Positions 46,850 to 57,265 of a stretch of DNA of 64,000 nucleotides are shown piece by piece. Under the pieces are notes generated by a model. The model ran no database searches, was not told the DNA's origin, and saw only the letters and a program-made list of their open reading frames with translations. The DNA comes from Neonectria sp. B-13 (taxonomy: Eukaryota > Ascomycota > Sordariomycetes > Hypocreales > Nectriaceae). The stretch is from the NCBI GenBank assembly GCA_002682825.1, contig NOKP01000002.1, positions 3,537,378-3,601,377 of the forward strand. The letters run 5' to 3'. The translations under genes were made by a program, and so were the position numbers. Position 1 is the stretch's first letter. Every line of letters starts with the position of its first letter.

Positions 46850-48220
46850 GGCGGGGGCCTCGTGACGGAATTGGATGGCCAAATGAATACGACAAGCGTG
46901 GGGATCACGGAGGTCGTCGAGGTCAAGTTGAAAGAACTTGGCTGAAGAAGAGAGGTTTCGTCGTCGACTTACAACAGGTGTATTGTGGATAGCGTTACGT
47001 GTAGACGGATATACCTAAGGTCATTTTGGTTCCAAGATTTCGAAGCGAGCGGACGATGAGCAAGCACGTTTTTGTATCCCTGTAACGGCTATTTCCAGAG
47101 TGGTGTTACAGTAGTTTGCAAGGGGGCCGATTGCAAGCAGATGAGACAGAGCGAGAACGCGGAGGTCAAACTGTAGCGCGTCCAATCCTGAGACGAGTAG
47201 ATGACGAAGGGGAGGGTCCTTGGCGGCGCGTTCATCTGGTGTAAATGGCCGGCACAATATGCCGAAGACGTCCGGCCCCACCGACGGGCCTTGCGAAGAC
47301 TGGCAGGAGCGTCGGCCGCTGCCATTGGCCGCTGAGGTCGACTTGGAGCATTGACTCGTGGGGCTGAGAAAGGGACTCGTCAGCTGGTGGGCGCTGATTG
47401 GCTGGCGGCGAGAACCCGCGGACAAAGTGGGTTGATGGATTGCGCAGCCTAGGCCCGCTTCCCACGCGGAAGGGCACTGCAAGAAATGCATTCCTCGGTA
47501 TTACCTCACCTGCGTCGAGGTAATTAATTGGCTCCGGACCTTCGACGTAGGGCTCAACGGCCTGAACCCGGACTTTGAGCCACAATGCCGATCCGTGCTG
47601 ATGCGTGTGCGTCCGCCGAGGCTTGCGACGAGGTGAGATGAGATGGCAAGTCCAGATGGCGAGGAGACGACGAGAACGACGCGACAGACGACGAGGAGCC
47701 GACCGGGATGTATGAGGAACTAACTGTCCCATCTAACCTGCAATTCTCCCGCCGTGGCCTCCCATTCGTAGCTCCCGTCCGTCCACCATCCCGAAGAGGC
47801 AATAAGTCGATGAATCAAGGCCGGCCCCACAGGGCCTACGTACCTAACCCCCAAGGCACCGCGCGTCCCTTGCAAGGCGGTTACCCTCCCGTGGTCTCTT
47901 ATCGGCCTGGCCTCGCCCACATCCCTCTCCAGCTGACTGTCTTACCCAGTGCCTCTCCTCCAGGCAACCCTCTTTTGAACCCGTTCCCGCCTGACTTGCA
48001 TGCCGTTTGCTTTCTCGTTTTTCTTTGACTATACTATCCATCTATCCATCTGCCTGAACGAGACACGCGAGACCCCCCGTGGATCCTTGGCCCTCAAATC
48101 ACACCAACACAGCTGCCTGTTTCGCCTCCACCACGAAACTTGAGGCACATCCATCGTGACAAAGTTGAAGCACGACGCAGACGCAGACGCAAACGTCGGA
48201 TCCTGGCGGCCTAGCCCAAC
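46850..48220. other. intergenic with an unresolved minus-strand open region
   Basis: Two overlapping minus-strand frames (47021-47491 and 47232-47732) share the stretch but show no motif, and the only in-frame link I could see needs a 33 nt intron, too short to trust. The last 400 bp before 48221 read as a leader on the plus strand. Confidence 0.4.
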
Positions 48221-50451
48221 ATGCGCGGCCTCACCAAGGCTGTCGCCTTCTTGCTGGCGCCGGCGCTGGCGAGGGCTTCTCCCTTGAATCTCGATAGTGA
48301 GTTTTGTCACCTTTCCTCCTTACAACTTTCACCCGCTAACACCGTGGCAAAAAGACCCTCGACCTTATCCCTGGGCCGTAATCGACCTGAAAACTCCCGA
48401 GGGCACCCATGACACTGAAGCTCTGGTAATAATAGCCCGCCCCATCTGGCCCTTTGCCTAAACCCCAAGGCTTGTCGCCGGGTTCATGGACCGACTTACT
48501 GACTCTTCCCTTCTCACAGACGCTCATCTTCGACATCAAGGAATCAAAGAACATCTGTGGTGAGACCAAGCTTCTCATCAACGACCATGAACTCGTCTTC
48601 AACGAGGACGGCGCCGGCTCCGGCTCCGTCCCCTTCGGCGAAGAAAGCGTCATGACGGCCCACTGGGTCTTTACCTGCCTCATCCCGGATGGCAAACCCG
48701 AGGCCCAGCTCCTCCAGTTCTCCGTCGACAAGCTGGACGACGAGCCCGTGGATGACGTTGAGTTCTTCATGACCTTCCGCCAGACCACCCCGGCCGCCGT
48801 GCTCGACATGGGCGGCGACGCCGTCTACTCCGCTGCCTGGGCCACCGCCGACCCGGAAGACTCTCCCGCCGATGTCCAGGCTGATGACGGACACGCGCAG
48901 CAGCACGAGCTGCCCGACCCGGACGACGAGCTCAAGGCGCAGATCCAGGAACTCGAACTCCTGCACGTGCAGGCCGAGGAGTTGATGGACCTCATCCGCA
49001 CCAAGGAGATGGCCATCCGCGAGCGCCTGGGCGACCACCACGGACCCCCGCCGCCCATCTTCGTCATGCTCAAGGAGTGCAGCAGCGTGCGGTGTGTCGT
49101 GCGCGCCCTCACCGACAAGGTCAGGCACACCGCCGGCAGCCTGTACGGCGGCTTCTTCAGCCACGGCCATGGCTGGGACGGTCCTCATCACGGACACGGA
49201 GGGCCTCACCATGGACCCCCTCACCATGGCCCTCCCGGCTTCCCCGGCAATCACTCGCGACCGGCCCCGCCTCCTCCGTTCTGTCCCCCGTGCCACGCGC
49301 CGCCTCCGCCGCCGCCTCCTCCTCCTCCTCCTCACCATGGCGACCATCCTCCTCCTCCGCCCCCGAACGAAGGTGAACACGCGCCTTTCGACGACTTCCC
49401 CCCACCTCCGCCACCTCCTCCTCCTCACCATGGCGAGCACCCTCCTCCTCCCCCTGAGCATGGCGAGCCTCCATTCGACGGCCCCCATGATGGAAAGCCC
49501 GGCGACGAAGAGATGCACGCTCCTCTCGAGTCCGGCGAGGAGGAACGGCCTTCCCCCCATGGCCATGAAGGTCATGGGCCGCCTCACCACGGACACGGCC
49601 CAGGTGGCCATCACCACCACCCGGTATGTCCAGACCCGCACGCGGTGCTCTCAGTTCTTGCTAACATCCCTCTGTAGCCTCCCCACAACCCCTTTATGGC
49701 GACCCTCGGTATGGCCGCCGTCGCCGTCGCCCTCTTCGCCATCGTCGGCATCGCCTACGTCCACCGCCGCAACAACCGTCTCACCCGCGACTCCCGTCGA
49801 GCCGCCCGCCGGTCCTCCCGCCGTGGCAAGCCCTGCTTGAAGGCCACAATCCGCCGCGTCCTCGCCCGATGGACTGGCGAGTACGACGAGGAGAAGCAGG
49901 CCATGCTGCAGAACCGAAGTCGATCATCCAGCGAAGACAGCGTCACCATGGAGCAGGAGATTGCGCGTTTCCGCGAAGCGGCCTTTATGGTTGAGGGTCT
50001 GGTTGCCGTGGAAGAGGGCCGTAACGCACATCGCGACATGGGTCCTCCTCACCTTCACCCTCACCACCACTACCACCCTCACGGTCCTCCTCCTCCTCAC
50101 CATGGCCCTCCTCACCATGGCCCTCCTCACCATGGCCCTCATGGTCCTCACCACGGTCCTCCTCCTCCCCATGGTCCCCCTCCCCCCCATGGTCCTCCTC
50201 CTCCCCACGGTCCTCCTCCTCCACACGGTCCTCCCCCGCCTCCGCGACCCCCGATGATCCCCCAAGACGCCGAGGCCACCGCGTACCCGGGCTTCGTGGC
50301 CGCCGAGGAGCGCCTGCCCTCTTACGACGACGAGACGCACGACGCCTCCGTTGTCTCAGACGGATGCCGCTACATGCCCGGCCAGGCCGACTACTCCCCG
50401 TCCACGACGGCATCCACGACAAGTGATGTGCTCGGAGACTCGAAGCACTAG
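48221..50451 (+). CDS. signal-peptide, single-pass membrane protein with His/Pro-rich repeats
   Basis: Four exons, 48221-48296, 48355-48425, 48520-49623 and 49678-50451, give 674 aa. Residues 1-20 (MRGLTKAVAFLLAPALARAS) are a signal peptide. The luminal or external part has a folded-looking region about 25-185, a heptad-like helix about 186-222 (LKAQIQELELLHVQAEEL), then a His/Pro/Gly-rich region about 264-417 with HHGPP and poly-Pro blocks. One membrane helix at about 424-445 (ATLGMAAVAVALFAIVGIAYV) is followed by a basic stop-transfer. The cytosolic tail holds a second array of HHGPP/PPPPHG units (about 540-610) and LPSYDDE, a PY-like motif. I know no named family. Metal binding, wall sensing or arrestin/ubiquitin-ligase contact are possible roles, all inferred. 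Confidence 0.83.
49165..49470 (+). repeat. coding minisatellite, CACCATGG/CCTCCTCCT units (external part)
   Basis: Repeats of CACCATGG(N) and CCTCCTCCT encode the His/Pro-rich external region. The composition keeps several frames open on both strands, which explains large false ORFs here. Confidence 0.75.
50042..50240 (+). repeat. coding tandem repeat, CCTCCTCACCATGGC and CCCCATGGTCCTCCT units (tail)
   Basis: Units of 15 nt, CCTCACCATGGCCCT and later CCCCATGGTCCTCCTCCT (18 nt), are repeated several times and encode HHGPP then HGPPPP. They lie in the cytosolic tail of the membrane protein. Confidence 0.8.
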
Positions 50452-50784
50452 AATGTGCTATGTTTTGCTATGTCTCTTTTGTCTTGTAGCTTCTGTTTTT
50501 AGTTTCTTCTTCCGGTCATAGAGTTTTTTCGGGGGCGCGTCTATTAATATCCCTTGCCCCCTTTGGTTCCTTCTCTCTTCCTCCCGGCGCTTGCGTGTCG
50601 CATACGAGTCGGGCTGCTATAAGCGTCTTTTTCTTGGCCATGGGCTAACAGATGAGTGATTGAAGCCCGTGTATCAAGTAGTACATAAATACAATTCAAT
50701 ACCAGCCCCCTTTTTCTCTAGCTACCCAGTTCTACATCCTCTCAAAGGAACGTCTGTAAACTCCGGATATGCATGCCGTCACCA
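50452..50784. other. 3' intergenic, convergent genes
   Basis: A 333 bp T-rich spacer between the membrane-protein gene and the TatD-type gene; contains both 3' ends. Confidence 0.4.
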
Positions 50785-52059
50785 TTACCCATAGATGAAC
50801 CCCTCGTAGTTCTTCGCCAGTCTTGCCACGCCCTCCTCGATGGTCCATCCCTTGACTTCGCACACCCACCGGCAAACGTCCTCGAGCGCGGCGTCCATAG
50901 GCTCGCCTGCGGTGTGCAGATCACTCTCGATCAGGATGCGGTCGTCCGGTAGAGCACCCAGGACCTCGTCAGCCTTCTCGCGGCTGGCGTCAGTGCCCAA
51001 GTTGATGCCGGAGGAGAGCGAGACAAAGATGCGGGCGGGAATTTCCCGGTGTAGGTACTGCTTCATAACCTCAACACCAGCGCTGAAGGAGTGGAGGCAG
51101 ATGCGAGGCGGGTAAGGCTTTTCCGCCGCCGCGTCCTCATCATCCTCGTCCTCGGATGAGAAGTCCTCTGCCCCCTGTGCCACCAACTTGCGTTTCTTGC
51201 GCGTCATGACCTCCCGCTCATGGCCCTTCCACGTCGCCGCGAGCGTCTCATACAGCATGCCGTGCGCCTGAACGCCGTGGACACTAACGGCGCGGCGCAT
51301 GCTGGCGGCGAGACGTAGCTGGGCCGCTAGGACGGCACGCTGATGCTCCATGCGGACGCGGTGGGGGCTGAGAAGCCGACCCTCGCGGCCGCCGGGTGTC
51401 AGGCCGTCGTCGCGGGAAGTCTCGGCGGGCTGATCCCAGGCCTGCGGAAGGCGGAAGGCCTTATCGAGGCCGATTTCGCCGACAAGGGCGTGCGGATGGG
51501 CGAGGAGGCGGGTGCGCGTGGAGGAGATGAAGGTAGAGATAGGGATCGGGGTTGGGAGGGAGGCGAGGAAGGACGGGGAAGGGGCCGGGGCCAGCACGGA
51601 GGTGTAGTGGGCTGCTTTTGCGGCGGCTTCGGCGTCTTCAGGTAAGGTTCCGGGGGTGTGGTCGGAGCCGGGGCCGGGGCCGGAGGGCCGGTACGTGGGC
51701 TCCGGGGCTTGGTCGTCGTAGAGTTGATGGGAGAACCACGGATGCCAGCCAAAGGCGGGAACGACAAAGGTGTCAGCCTTTCCGTCGGCGGAGAAGGCCG
51801 CCTGGTCTGGAACGGGATGTTGAGCGGCGACGTCGGCGACGAGGTCCTGGTCCTGAGAACGGGTGGCCATGACGGTCAGGGCGGCGGCGCGCATGGCGGG
51901 AAAGGTCGCGACCGAGGCCATGGTGTCGGTCGGGTGGCAGTGGGCGTCGCATACGGGGAGATGCCACGGGAAGGGCAAGGCAGGTGTGTCGGCGCCCTTC
52001 TCGGCGTCGCCAAGACGCGGGTGGTCATGCGGGCCGAGACGGGGGTGTTGTTGGCACAT
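50785..52059 (-). CDS. TatD-family metal-dependent hydrolase, Scn1-like
   Basis: A single exon; starting at MCQQHPRLG gives 424 aa. The frame is open to an ATG at 52215 (476 aa) and the extra 52 residues are low-complexity, so the shorter start is preferred. TatD metal ligands are present: CDAHCHPTD (His 40 and 42), FGWHPWF, VGEIGLD with its glutamate, LHSFSAG and ILIESDLHT with the final aspartate. Family members are metal-dependent nucleases or related hydrolases; the fission yeast relative Scn1 was named as a Cut9-interacting protein. Compared with bacterial TatD it has an acidic insert (SSEDEDDEDAAAE) and Pro-rich loops, common in fungal versions. Substrate is inferred only. Confidence 0.9.
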   Translation of the reverse strand: MCQQHPRLGPHDHPRLGDAEKGADTPALPFPWHLPVCDAHCHPTDTMASVATFPAMRAAALTVMATRSQDQDLVADVAAQHPVPDQAAFSADGKADTFVVPAFGWHPWFSHQLYDDQAPEPTYRPSGPGPGSDHTPGTLPEDAEAAAKAAHYTSVLAPAPSPSFLASLPTPIPISTFISSTRTRLLAHPHALVGEIGLDKAFRLPQAWDQPAETSRDDGLTPGGREGRLLSPHRVRMEHQRAVLAAQLRLAASMRRAVSVHGVQAHGMLYETLAATWKGHEREVMTRKKRKLVAQGAEDFSSEDEDDEDAAAEKPYPPRICLHSFSAGVEVMKQYLHREIPARIFVSLSSGINLGTDASREKADEVLGALPDDRILIESDLHTAGEPMDAALEDVCRWVCEVKGWTIEEGVARLAKNYEGFIYG

Positions 52060-52777
52060 TGCGGTGGTTGTCCCTGCTGGGAGAAGGGTGTGAAGGTGTG
52101 AAGGGTTGAAGGCGTTCGATGTAGGTGGGCGCTTCCCCGGAGTTTCAGAGTCTTGGCCCGTTGGCGTTGGAACGAGCGAGCGCGCGGTTGGGGCGTTGTG
52201 TCGTCGACGTGTCAACCGTGAAGTGGTGTGGGTGGTGTGGCGGTGGTGTCAGTGAGAAGTTGAGCGAGTGCGGAGAATGCCTGCGGCCTGGAATAGCCCG
52301 CGAGAATACACTGTCGCGGCTTCCTCCAGAGCCTCCCTTTGCTTCCCTTTCGATGAAGCCATTCTATCCCGACTACGGAAACTTGGCTTCCGATTTTGTC
52401 ATTGAAGTCCTTCTCGTATAGGGATGCATGAGTGCTATTGGGATGGAGATGGGCACAGAGCTGTAGAGAAGGACGTTGAGAATGCTATATTTCAGACAGG
52501 CAAAGAATTAACTCACTTACACCAGTTCATCCCTTCTCTCAGACGAAGGATCGACCTGTAGTGCCCGTACCAACCGTTCCGCTAACCAGGCATGTTGACT
52601 GCTGTGCAACCCAAACATGTCAGTCACCACGGGCCGGGTTTAAGACGCATACCGACCGAGGTTGAAGCTGCCATGCCTTCTGAACCATCCGACCCTAAAA
52701 GTCCAGTGTGAGAAGACTCGGATGCAACAACACTCACTGCAGGATGAGAGTCGACCATCATTTATCATTCTTTGTCA

Positions 52778-52810
52778 TCATCATCATCATCATCATCATT
52801 ATCATCATCG
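52778..52810 (+). repeat. (CAT)n microsatellite
   Basis: About nine CAT units, one interrupted (ATTATC), are visible. Confidence 0.85.
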
Positions 52811-53025
52811 CCGCATCATAGGCACAACCCCGCCGCCTCCACCGCGACCCTGGCCAGTTCGGCGGGACATCAAAAGGCGTGCAGATGTGTAGATTGCCAG
52901 GGTTGGGATCGGGATTTCAAGGGGCCTTGAAATTGATCTTCAGGTCTAGGTGAAGCTGGATGTCCCCTTAGCGGGGAAGGGGGAGAAGCGCTAGCCTGCG
53001 TCAATTGGTGAAGCTGGTTCGCGGC

Positions 53026-53052
53026 AGTGGTGGTGGTGGTGGTGGTGGTGGT
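53026..53052 (+). repeat. (GTG)n microsatellite
   Basis: Eight or nine tandem GTG units. Confidence 0.85.
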
Positions 53053-54184
53053 TATCGATTCCTCGGTCTCATGTGAAGAGTCGAAGTAGTGTAGATAATC
53101 ATCTACCGTGATGTAGACTGGGTTGTTCCCCGCGTGGCGTCTGAATTCTCACACGAGAATGCTACTGCTAGGTATCTAATTTATCGCGTGAAGTTAGGCG
53201 GTCTCTCACTCATCCATCCTATCTATGCCGTCGTAGTCATCACCTGTGCACTGTTGTGTTACTGCATCATGAAATATGCACCCAACCCATACGTCCGGTC
53301 TCTTTTCCCATCACACCCTCTCTGGGCGTTTTTTCCTTTCAACCATATTGCCCGGCCTAGTGTTGAAATGGGTGAGATGAGGCGTTCAAGCGTTGCCCGA
53401 GAACTACTAACGAGTCAATATCAAAGCCACGCCATCGCATCGACAGACATGTGACAGCCGCTATTTCCTCCGCATTCCTCCACCCCCGCATTTCTCTCCC
53501 TCCTCCTCCACTATCATCCATCGATATTTGTACATCCTTTTCCTCGCCAACCTCATCCATCCCACTGCGACTACTTCCTACAACGTATCCGTATAGAGGT
53601 ACATCAATACGACCCTCGCAGCTTGCCAACCTCCTTCGCCCCCTCTCACATTTCCTGAACCGTCCACGCACACAACCGTTATCCTGTTGTGTTACCCTCC
53701 AAACCTCCCTAAGCACACACCCTTCCTTGGTCCGATTCTCTCTCCCTGTCCCCGCGGCATCTCAACTTTCCCCCCGGACATCGTCCCTCCCGGATATCGT
53801 CCTATATCAACCCATCTCTTAATACGTGATATACACACCTTGGCTCATAAGATCTCCTCACCGGCTGCGAGGGGGGGTCATGTAGCCTTTTAAACCGTCG
53901 GCCTACATACACTTGTTACCAATCTGGTCACGCTTCCTATTTCCCCTTCTTCAACCCTTCTTTGTTACCCCCCTTCCTTATCTTCCTCTTCTTCTTCTTC
54001 TACTTTACTTGCCCGTAATCCTTAATCATCCCATCTTTCAACATCCACTTTCGAATTCCCATCTTCAACTTGGATTTTCAACTCCGTCCCCACCTCACAT
54101 CTCCGATATCCCACAAGCTTTAAACCCACGCGGTCTGGATCCTCCCGCTCGACCCCAATCCCCCGGTCATGCTCTAAGCTTCCC

Positions 54185-54925
54185 ATGGCGCTCCTCAATC
54201 CCGTCTACGCATTCGTCGTGCCCTTCCTCTTCGTCGTCACCGTCCCCCTCGCCGTCTTCGCTGGCATCACCACCACCCTCGCCTTCTCCGTCCTCATTCT
54301 CCGTGTCGTCGCCGTCTACATCGACGTTGCCCTATCACTCGTCCCTCACTATCTCGGTGGCCGCAAGCCCCCTCTGTACCGGCCTCATCCTCCATATCTG
54401 GAAGGGTCAAGCTCCGTCATCACCAATCTGTCCTCCTCGTCCAGCTCCGCGTCTTCCAACACACCTCTCCGCCGTCGCCGTCGCCGCCGTAGCTCCAGCG
54501 CCCTATCCAACACCTCTCTGACCCCGGCCACCAGCGAGACTGCCCTCGGCCTCGCTCCCAGCATCGGCCCGGAGCGCGATTTTGAGGGTGTCGGCGGATG
54601 GCGACTCGGTGACGATGAAGTGTGGACAACCATCAACTCACGTCTCGAACTGCCAGACAAGCAGTACCACATCCGTAATCACCACCGCTCTCCATCCGGC
54701 CCGACCACACCAAGCGAGGGGTTGTACCTCATGATGAAGAGCCGCACTCCTAGCCCAGAGACCAAGCGCTCGTCGGCATCCCCCAACAGTTCCCGGACAC
54801 GAACTCCCTCAGGACCACGAATTGCCTTTGCGGCCAAGCCTCTTATCGACAGCTACTTCCCTATGCTCAAGGCTTCGCCCAAGATCACCAAGAAGCTACC
54901 CGCTCAAGGCCTAATCGAGACTTAG
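54185..54925 (+). CDS. uncharacterised membrane protein with disordered Ser/Arg-rich tail
   Basis: A single-exon frame of 246 aa. Residues 1-60 contain one long or two close hydrophobic helices (NPVYAFVVPFLFVVTVPLAV, ITTTLAFSVLILRVVAVYID). The remainder is cytosolic-looking, with Ser runs, a poly-Arg cluster (RRRRRRR at about 98), then EGVGGWRLGDDEVWTTINSR and RTPSPETKRSS-type phosphorylation-prone repeats. I recognise no named domain. Similar short membrane proteins occur in many filamentous fungi. The CT-rich leader upstream and the clean frame support a real gene. Confidence 0.75.
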   Translation: MALLNPVYAFVVPFLFVVTVPLAVFAGITTTLAFSVLILRVVAVYIDVALSLVPHYLGGRKPPLYRPHPPYLEGSSSVITNLSSSSSSASSNTPLRRRRRRRSSSALSNTSLTPATSETALGLAPSIGPERDFEGVGGWRLGDDEVWTTINSRLELPDKQYHIRNHHRSPSGPTTPSEGLYLMMKSRTPSPETKRSSASPNSSRTRTPSGPRIAFAAKPLIDSYFPMLKASPKITKKLPAQGLIET

Positions 54926-55389
54926 CGAAGCCGGTCCTTAGAGGGTCGTGATCTAGTCCACCCCCTATTTGAATGTATGTTACGATGTAATGAATGACTG
55001 GCTCTCTGGATATGAAAAGTCGCGAAACAAAATTAGCTGGTCAGATAGACCATAGCGGACAGTACCAAGGCGTTTATGAGTGGTTTTAAAATGACAAACG
55101 GTCTGAGTGGCCTTCATGAAATGTTCCCGCATGGGATGGGTTATACACCGAGGAAGCTATACAACAAGAAAGTTATACACGAAGAAGGCGAGGCTTGGGT
55201 TGTTGAATGAAAGCGTTGCAAGTTATCAGTCAATTTTCTGCATTTCTCTATTGGTTCAGCAATGAAATGAACATCATTACCGTGATGCGCCTGGTATATA
55301 AAACGCCACAAACGCCATTTCCTCCAATCATAAATTCCATCACATCATCATCGCGCTCCTGATTCCCTTTCCGTGTACCCGGAGTACAG
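54926..55389. other. 3' intergenic, convergent genes
   Basis: A 464 bp AT-rich tail-to-tail spacer with no gene seen. Confidence 0.4.
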
Positions 55390-56044
55390 CTACAGCGTCT
55401 GCCAGAAATAGTTGGCGTAAAAGTATCGCGAAAACTTCTTGTCCATGTTCACCACATGCACGTCGCCCTTGCGGTCGTTGCGCACCACCGCCTTGGACCA
55501 CTCGCCATCGCGCCCATCGCGCTCCAGGTCGATGCCCAAGCTGCGGTACACCTTCAGGCGCAGCAGCACCTCGTCGTCGACGGGATCTCTCCGCCGCGAC
55601 GTGACGTCGCCCTCGACGCCCTGCAGCTCCAGCTCCTGCAGACGAGCGGCCAGGTCGGCGGCCTGGAGGGCGAGACGCTCGGCCTCGGTTTCGGCGTCGG
55701 AGGCGGCCTTTGCGGTGCGGAACTTGACCGTGTCGAGGCGGTTGATGTTGGAGGCGTGGTCGGCGGACGCGTGAGCGTCGACGAGGTCGTCGTGGCGGGA
55801 AGTCTGCGTGTTGAGCTGGCGCGAGAGCTTCTTGAGCGACGTCTCGGCCTCGCGCACGCGGAGGTCGCGCGCCTGCTGCAGCGTCGAGATGGATTCCTGG
55901 ATGCGCGCCACGGCGAGCTTGTCCGGGTTGATGTTGAAGTTGTCGATGGTGTGGTGGATGAGCTGGGGGGGCGTGTTAGGGAGATGGCGGGGGGAGGGTA
56001 TCCAGGGGAGGACGTACCGTTGCGGGTTCTTCGGAGAGCAACAT
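55390..56044 (-). CDS. SPC24: kinetochore protein Spc24
   Basis: Subunit of the Ndc80 complex that couples kinetochores to spindle microtubules. Exons 56044-56018 and 55962-55390 give 199 aa. The short first exon supplies MLLSEEPAT, joined to [21 protein letters not shown]. Residues about 30-125 form a coiled coil ([40 protein letters not shown]), which pairs with Spc25. The C-terminal globular domain is recognised by [30 protein letters not shown] and YFYANYFWQ. Length is normal. The frame also extends upstream of the first exon to 56367, but that would bypass the consensus splice and is rejected. Divergent from FIS1. Confidence 0.93.
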
Positions 56045-56563
56045 GTTAGCGGTTTAATGACTGGTGGTTCTGCTTTGTGTCTTTTTGCGGCTCGGATGGA
56101 AGTGCGTGAGGTTGGTCTGATGTAGTTATTTCGGTGTGAATCTCCTCGTCCAGGTTTGTTGCTTTGGTGGTGTAATGTCAAAATACCACCTTGACCCCGG
56201 TCGTCGGGACGACTATCGAGGGTTATCGGCCACCCGAGCTTCAGCCGGCGCGGTCCAGCGTCATCGCACCGCCACCAGCCAAAGCAACCCACATCAGATG
56301 CAAAGAGAGCGAGAGTGGCAAGCCACACACGTACACCGCACGTGCTTTTGCCGCATCTGATACCCAACTACGAGTACGACCTCGACTACCACTGCATACC
56401 TGCGTCTGCCTACATACGCATACCTACGACATCTCCGCACCAATACAACCTCTCCACCTTCTCCCACGCGAATACATCGCACGCCCATTGTCGAGAACCA
56501 CTCCCGGAACCAGAATCCGCTCCCCCTCCTCTTCTTCCGCTCTCTCCCCGCAGTTCAGCCAAA
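56045..56563. promoter_or_regulatory. shared divergent promoter, SPC24 / FIS1
   Basis: There are 519 bp between start codons. The FIS1 side is CT-rich. No specific element identified. Confidence 0.4.
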
Positions 56564-57265
56564 ATGGCCTCCGAGCTACCATGTGAGTCCGTCCCGCCAT
56601 GGATTTGCTGCCTGCCTGCCTGCCAATGGCATCATAGAGCTGACAACAACCCGATTGACAGATGCGCTCGACGCTGAGACGTTTGTGATCCCCCTCACTG
56701 CTTGATATATACCCGAATATACCCTAACCCACATGCATGTACAGGCCGCTGAATGCCTCGGAACTCAACGTCCTGCGGTCGCAATATGAGCGCGAGGGCG
56801 ACATGGTTGGCGTCCAAACAAAATTCAACTACGCTTGGGTAAATCTCTCCATCTTTTTTTCCATTTCCCCCGCCTCTTCCCCGCCCAGCATCGCCAACAG
56901 CATCTCCCCGCCACCGCTAACACTCTCTCCCACAGGGCCTCGTAAAATCCAACCAGCGCCAGGACCAACAACTCGGCGTCCGCCTCCTGTCCGAGATATT
57001 CCGCCTGTCCCCCGAGCGCCGCCGCGAGTGCCTCTACTACCTCGCCCTCGGCAACTACAAGCTCGGCAACTACGGCGAAGCCCGCCGGTACAACGACCTC
57101 CTCCTCGACAAGGAGCCCGCCAACCTCCAGGCCTCCAACCTGCGCCAGCTGATCGACGACAAGGTCGCCAAGGAGGGCCTCATGGGCGTCGCCATCCTCA
57201 GCGGTGTCGGCATCGCCGCCGGCGTCGTCGGTGCTTTCATCCTGCGCAACACGAGGAAGAGGTAG
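56564..57265 (+). CDS. FIS1: mitochondrial fission 1 protein
   Basis: Tail-anchored outer-membrane adaptor that recruits the dynamin fission machinery to mitochondria and peroxisomes. Four exons: 56564-56582 (19 nt), 56662-56680 (19 nt), 56745-56838 and 56936-57265, 153 aa. The two tiny exons encode the N-terminal arm, giving MASELPYALDAETPLNASEL after splicing. The TPR-like bundle shows [51 protein letters not shown] (read as adjacent segments) and [15 protein letters not shown]. The C-terminal anchor is [20 protein letters not shown] followed by the basic tail RNTRKR. All joins are in phase and match the family length. Confidence 0.95.

Larger units (their letters stand above)
52060..54184. 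other. intergenic with microsatellites
   Basis: About 2.1 kb between divergent genes. It contains CAT and GTG microsatellites (listed). From about 53.45 kb the plus strand is CT-rich, a probable leader of the gene at 54185. A 106-codon frame at 53134 begins with a non-ATG codon and is not supported. Confidence 0.4.

Noticed and set aside
48544..49641. Long minus-strand ORF (365 codons) opposite the His/Pro membrane-protein gene
   Set aside because: It is low-complexity (Arg/Gly/Val-rich), opposite a spliced gene with signal peptide and membrane helix, and stays open because of the CCTCCT/CACCATGG repeat composition.
49985..50422. Minus-strand ORFs rich in Glu/Asp/Gly over the tail repeats
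   Set aside because: Products of the tandem repeat read on the other strand; no start context or motif.
52060..52215. N-terminal extension of the TatD-type frame
   Set aside because: Low-complexity Pro/Thr sequence before the family start; kept only as an alternative.
40509..52215. Secondary-metabolite gene cluster around the Zn2Cys6 factor
   Set aside because: No polyketide synthase, peptide synthetase, terpene cyclase or P450 lies nearby; the neighbours are unrelated.
53134..53454. 106-codon plus-strand ORF with hydrophobic segment
   Set aside because: Starts with a non-ATG codon, no splice structure, no recognised family, lies among microsatellites.
55963..56367. Upstream extension of the SPC24 frame
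   Set aside because: It reads through a consensus intron; the spliced model from ATG 56044 gives the normal Spc24 N-terminus and length.
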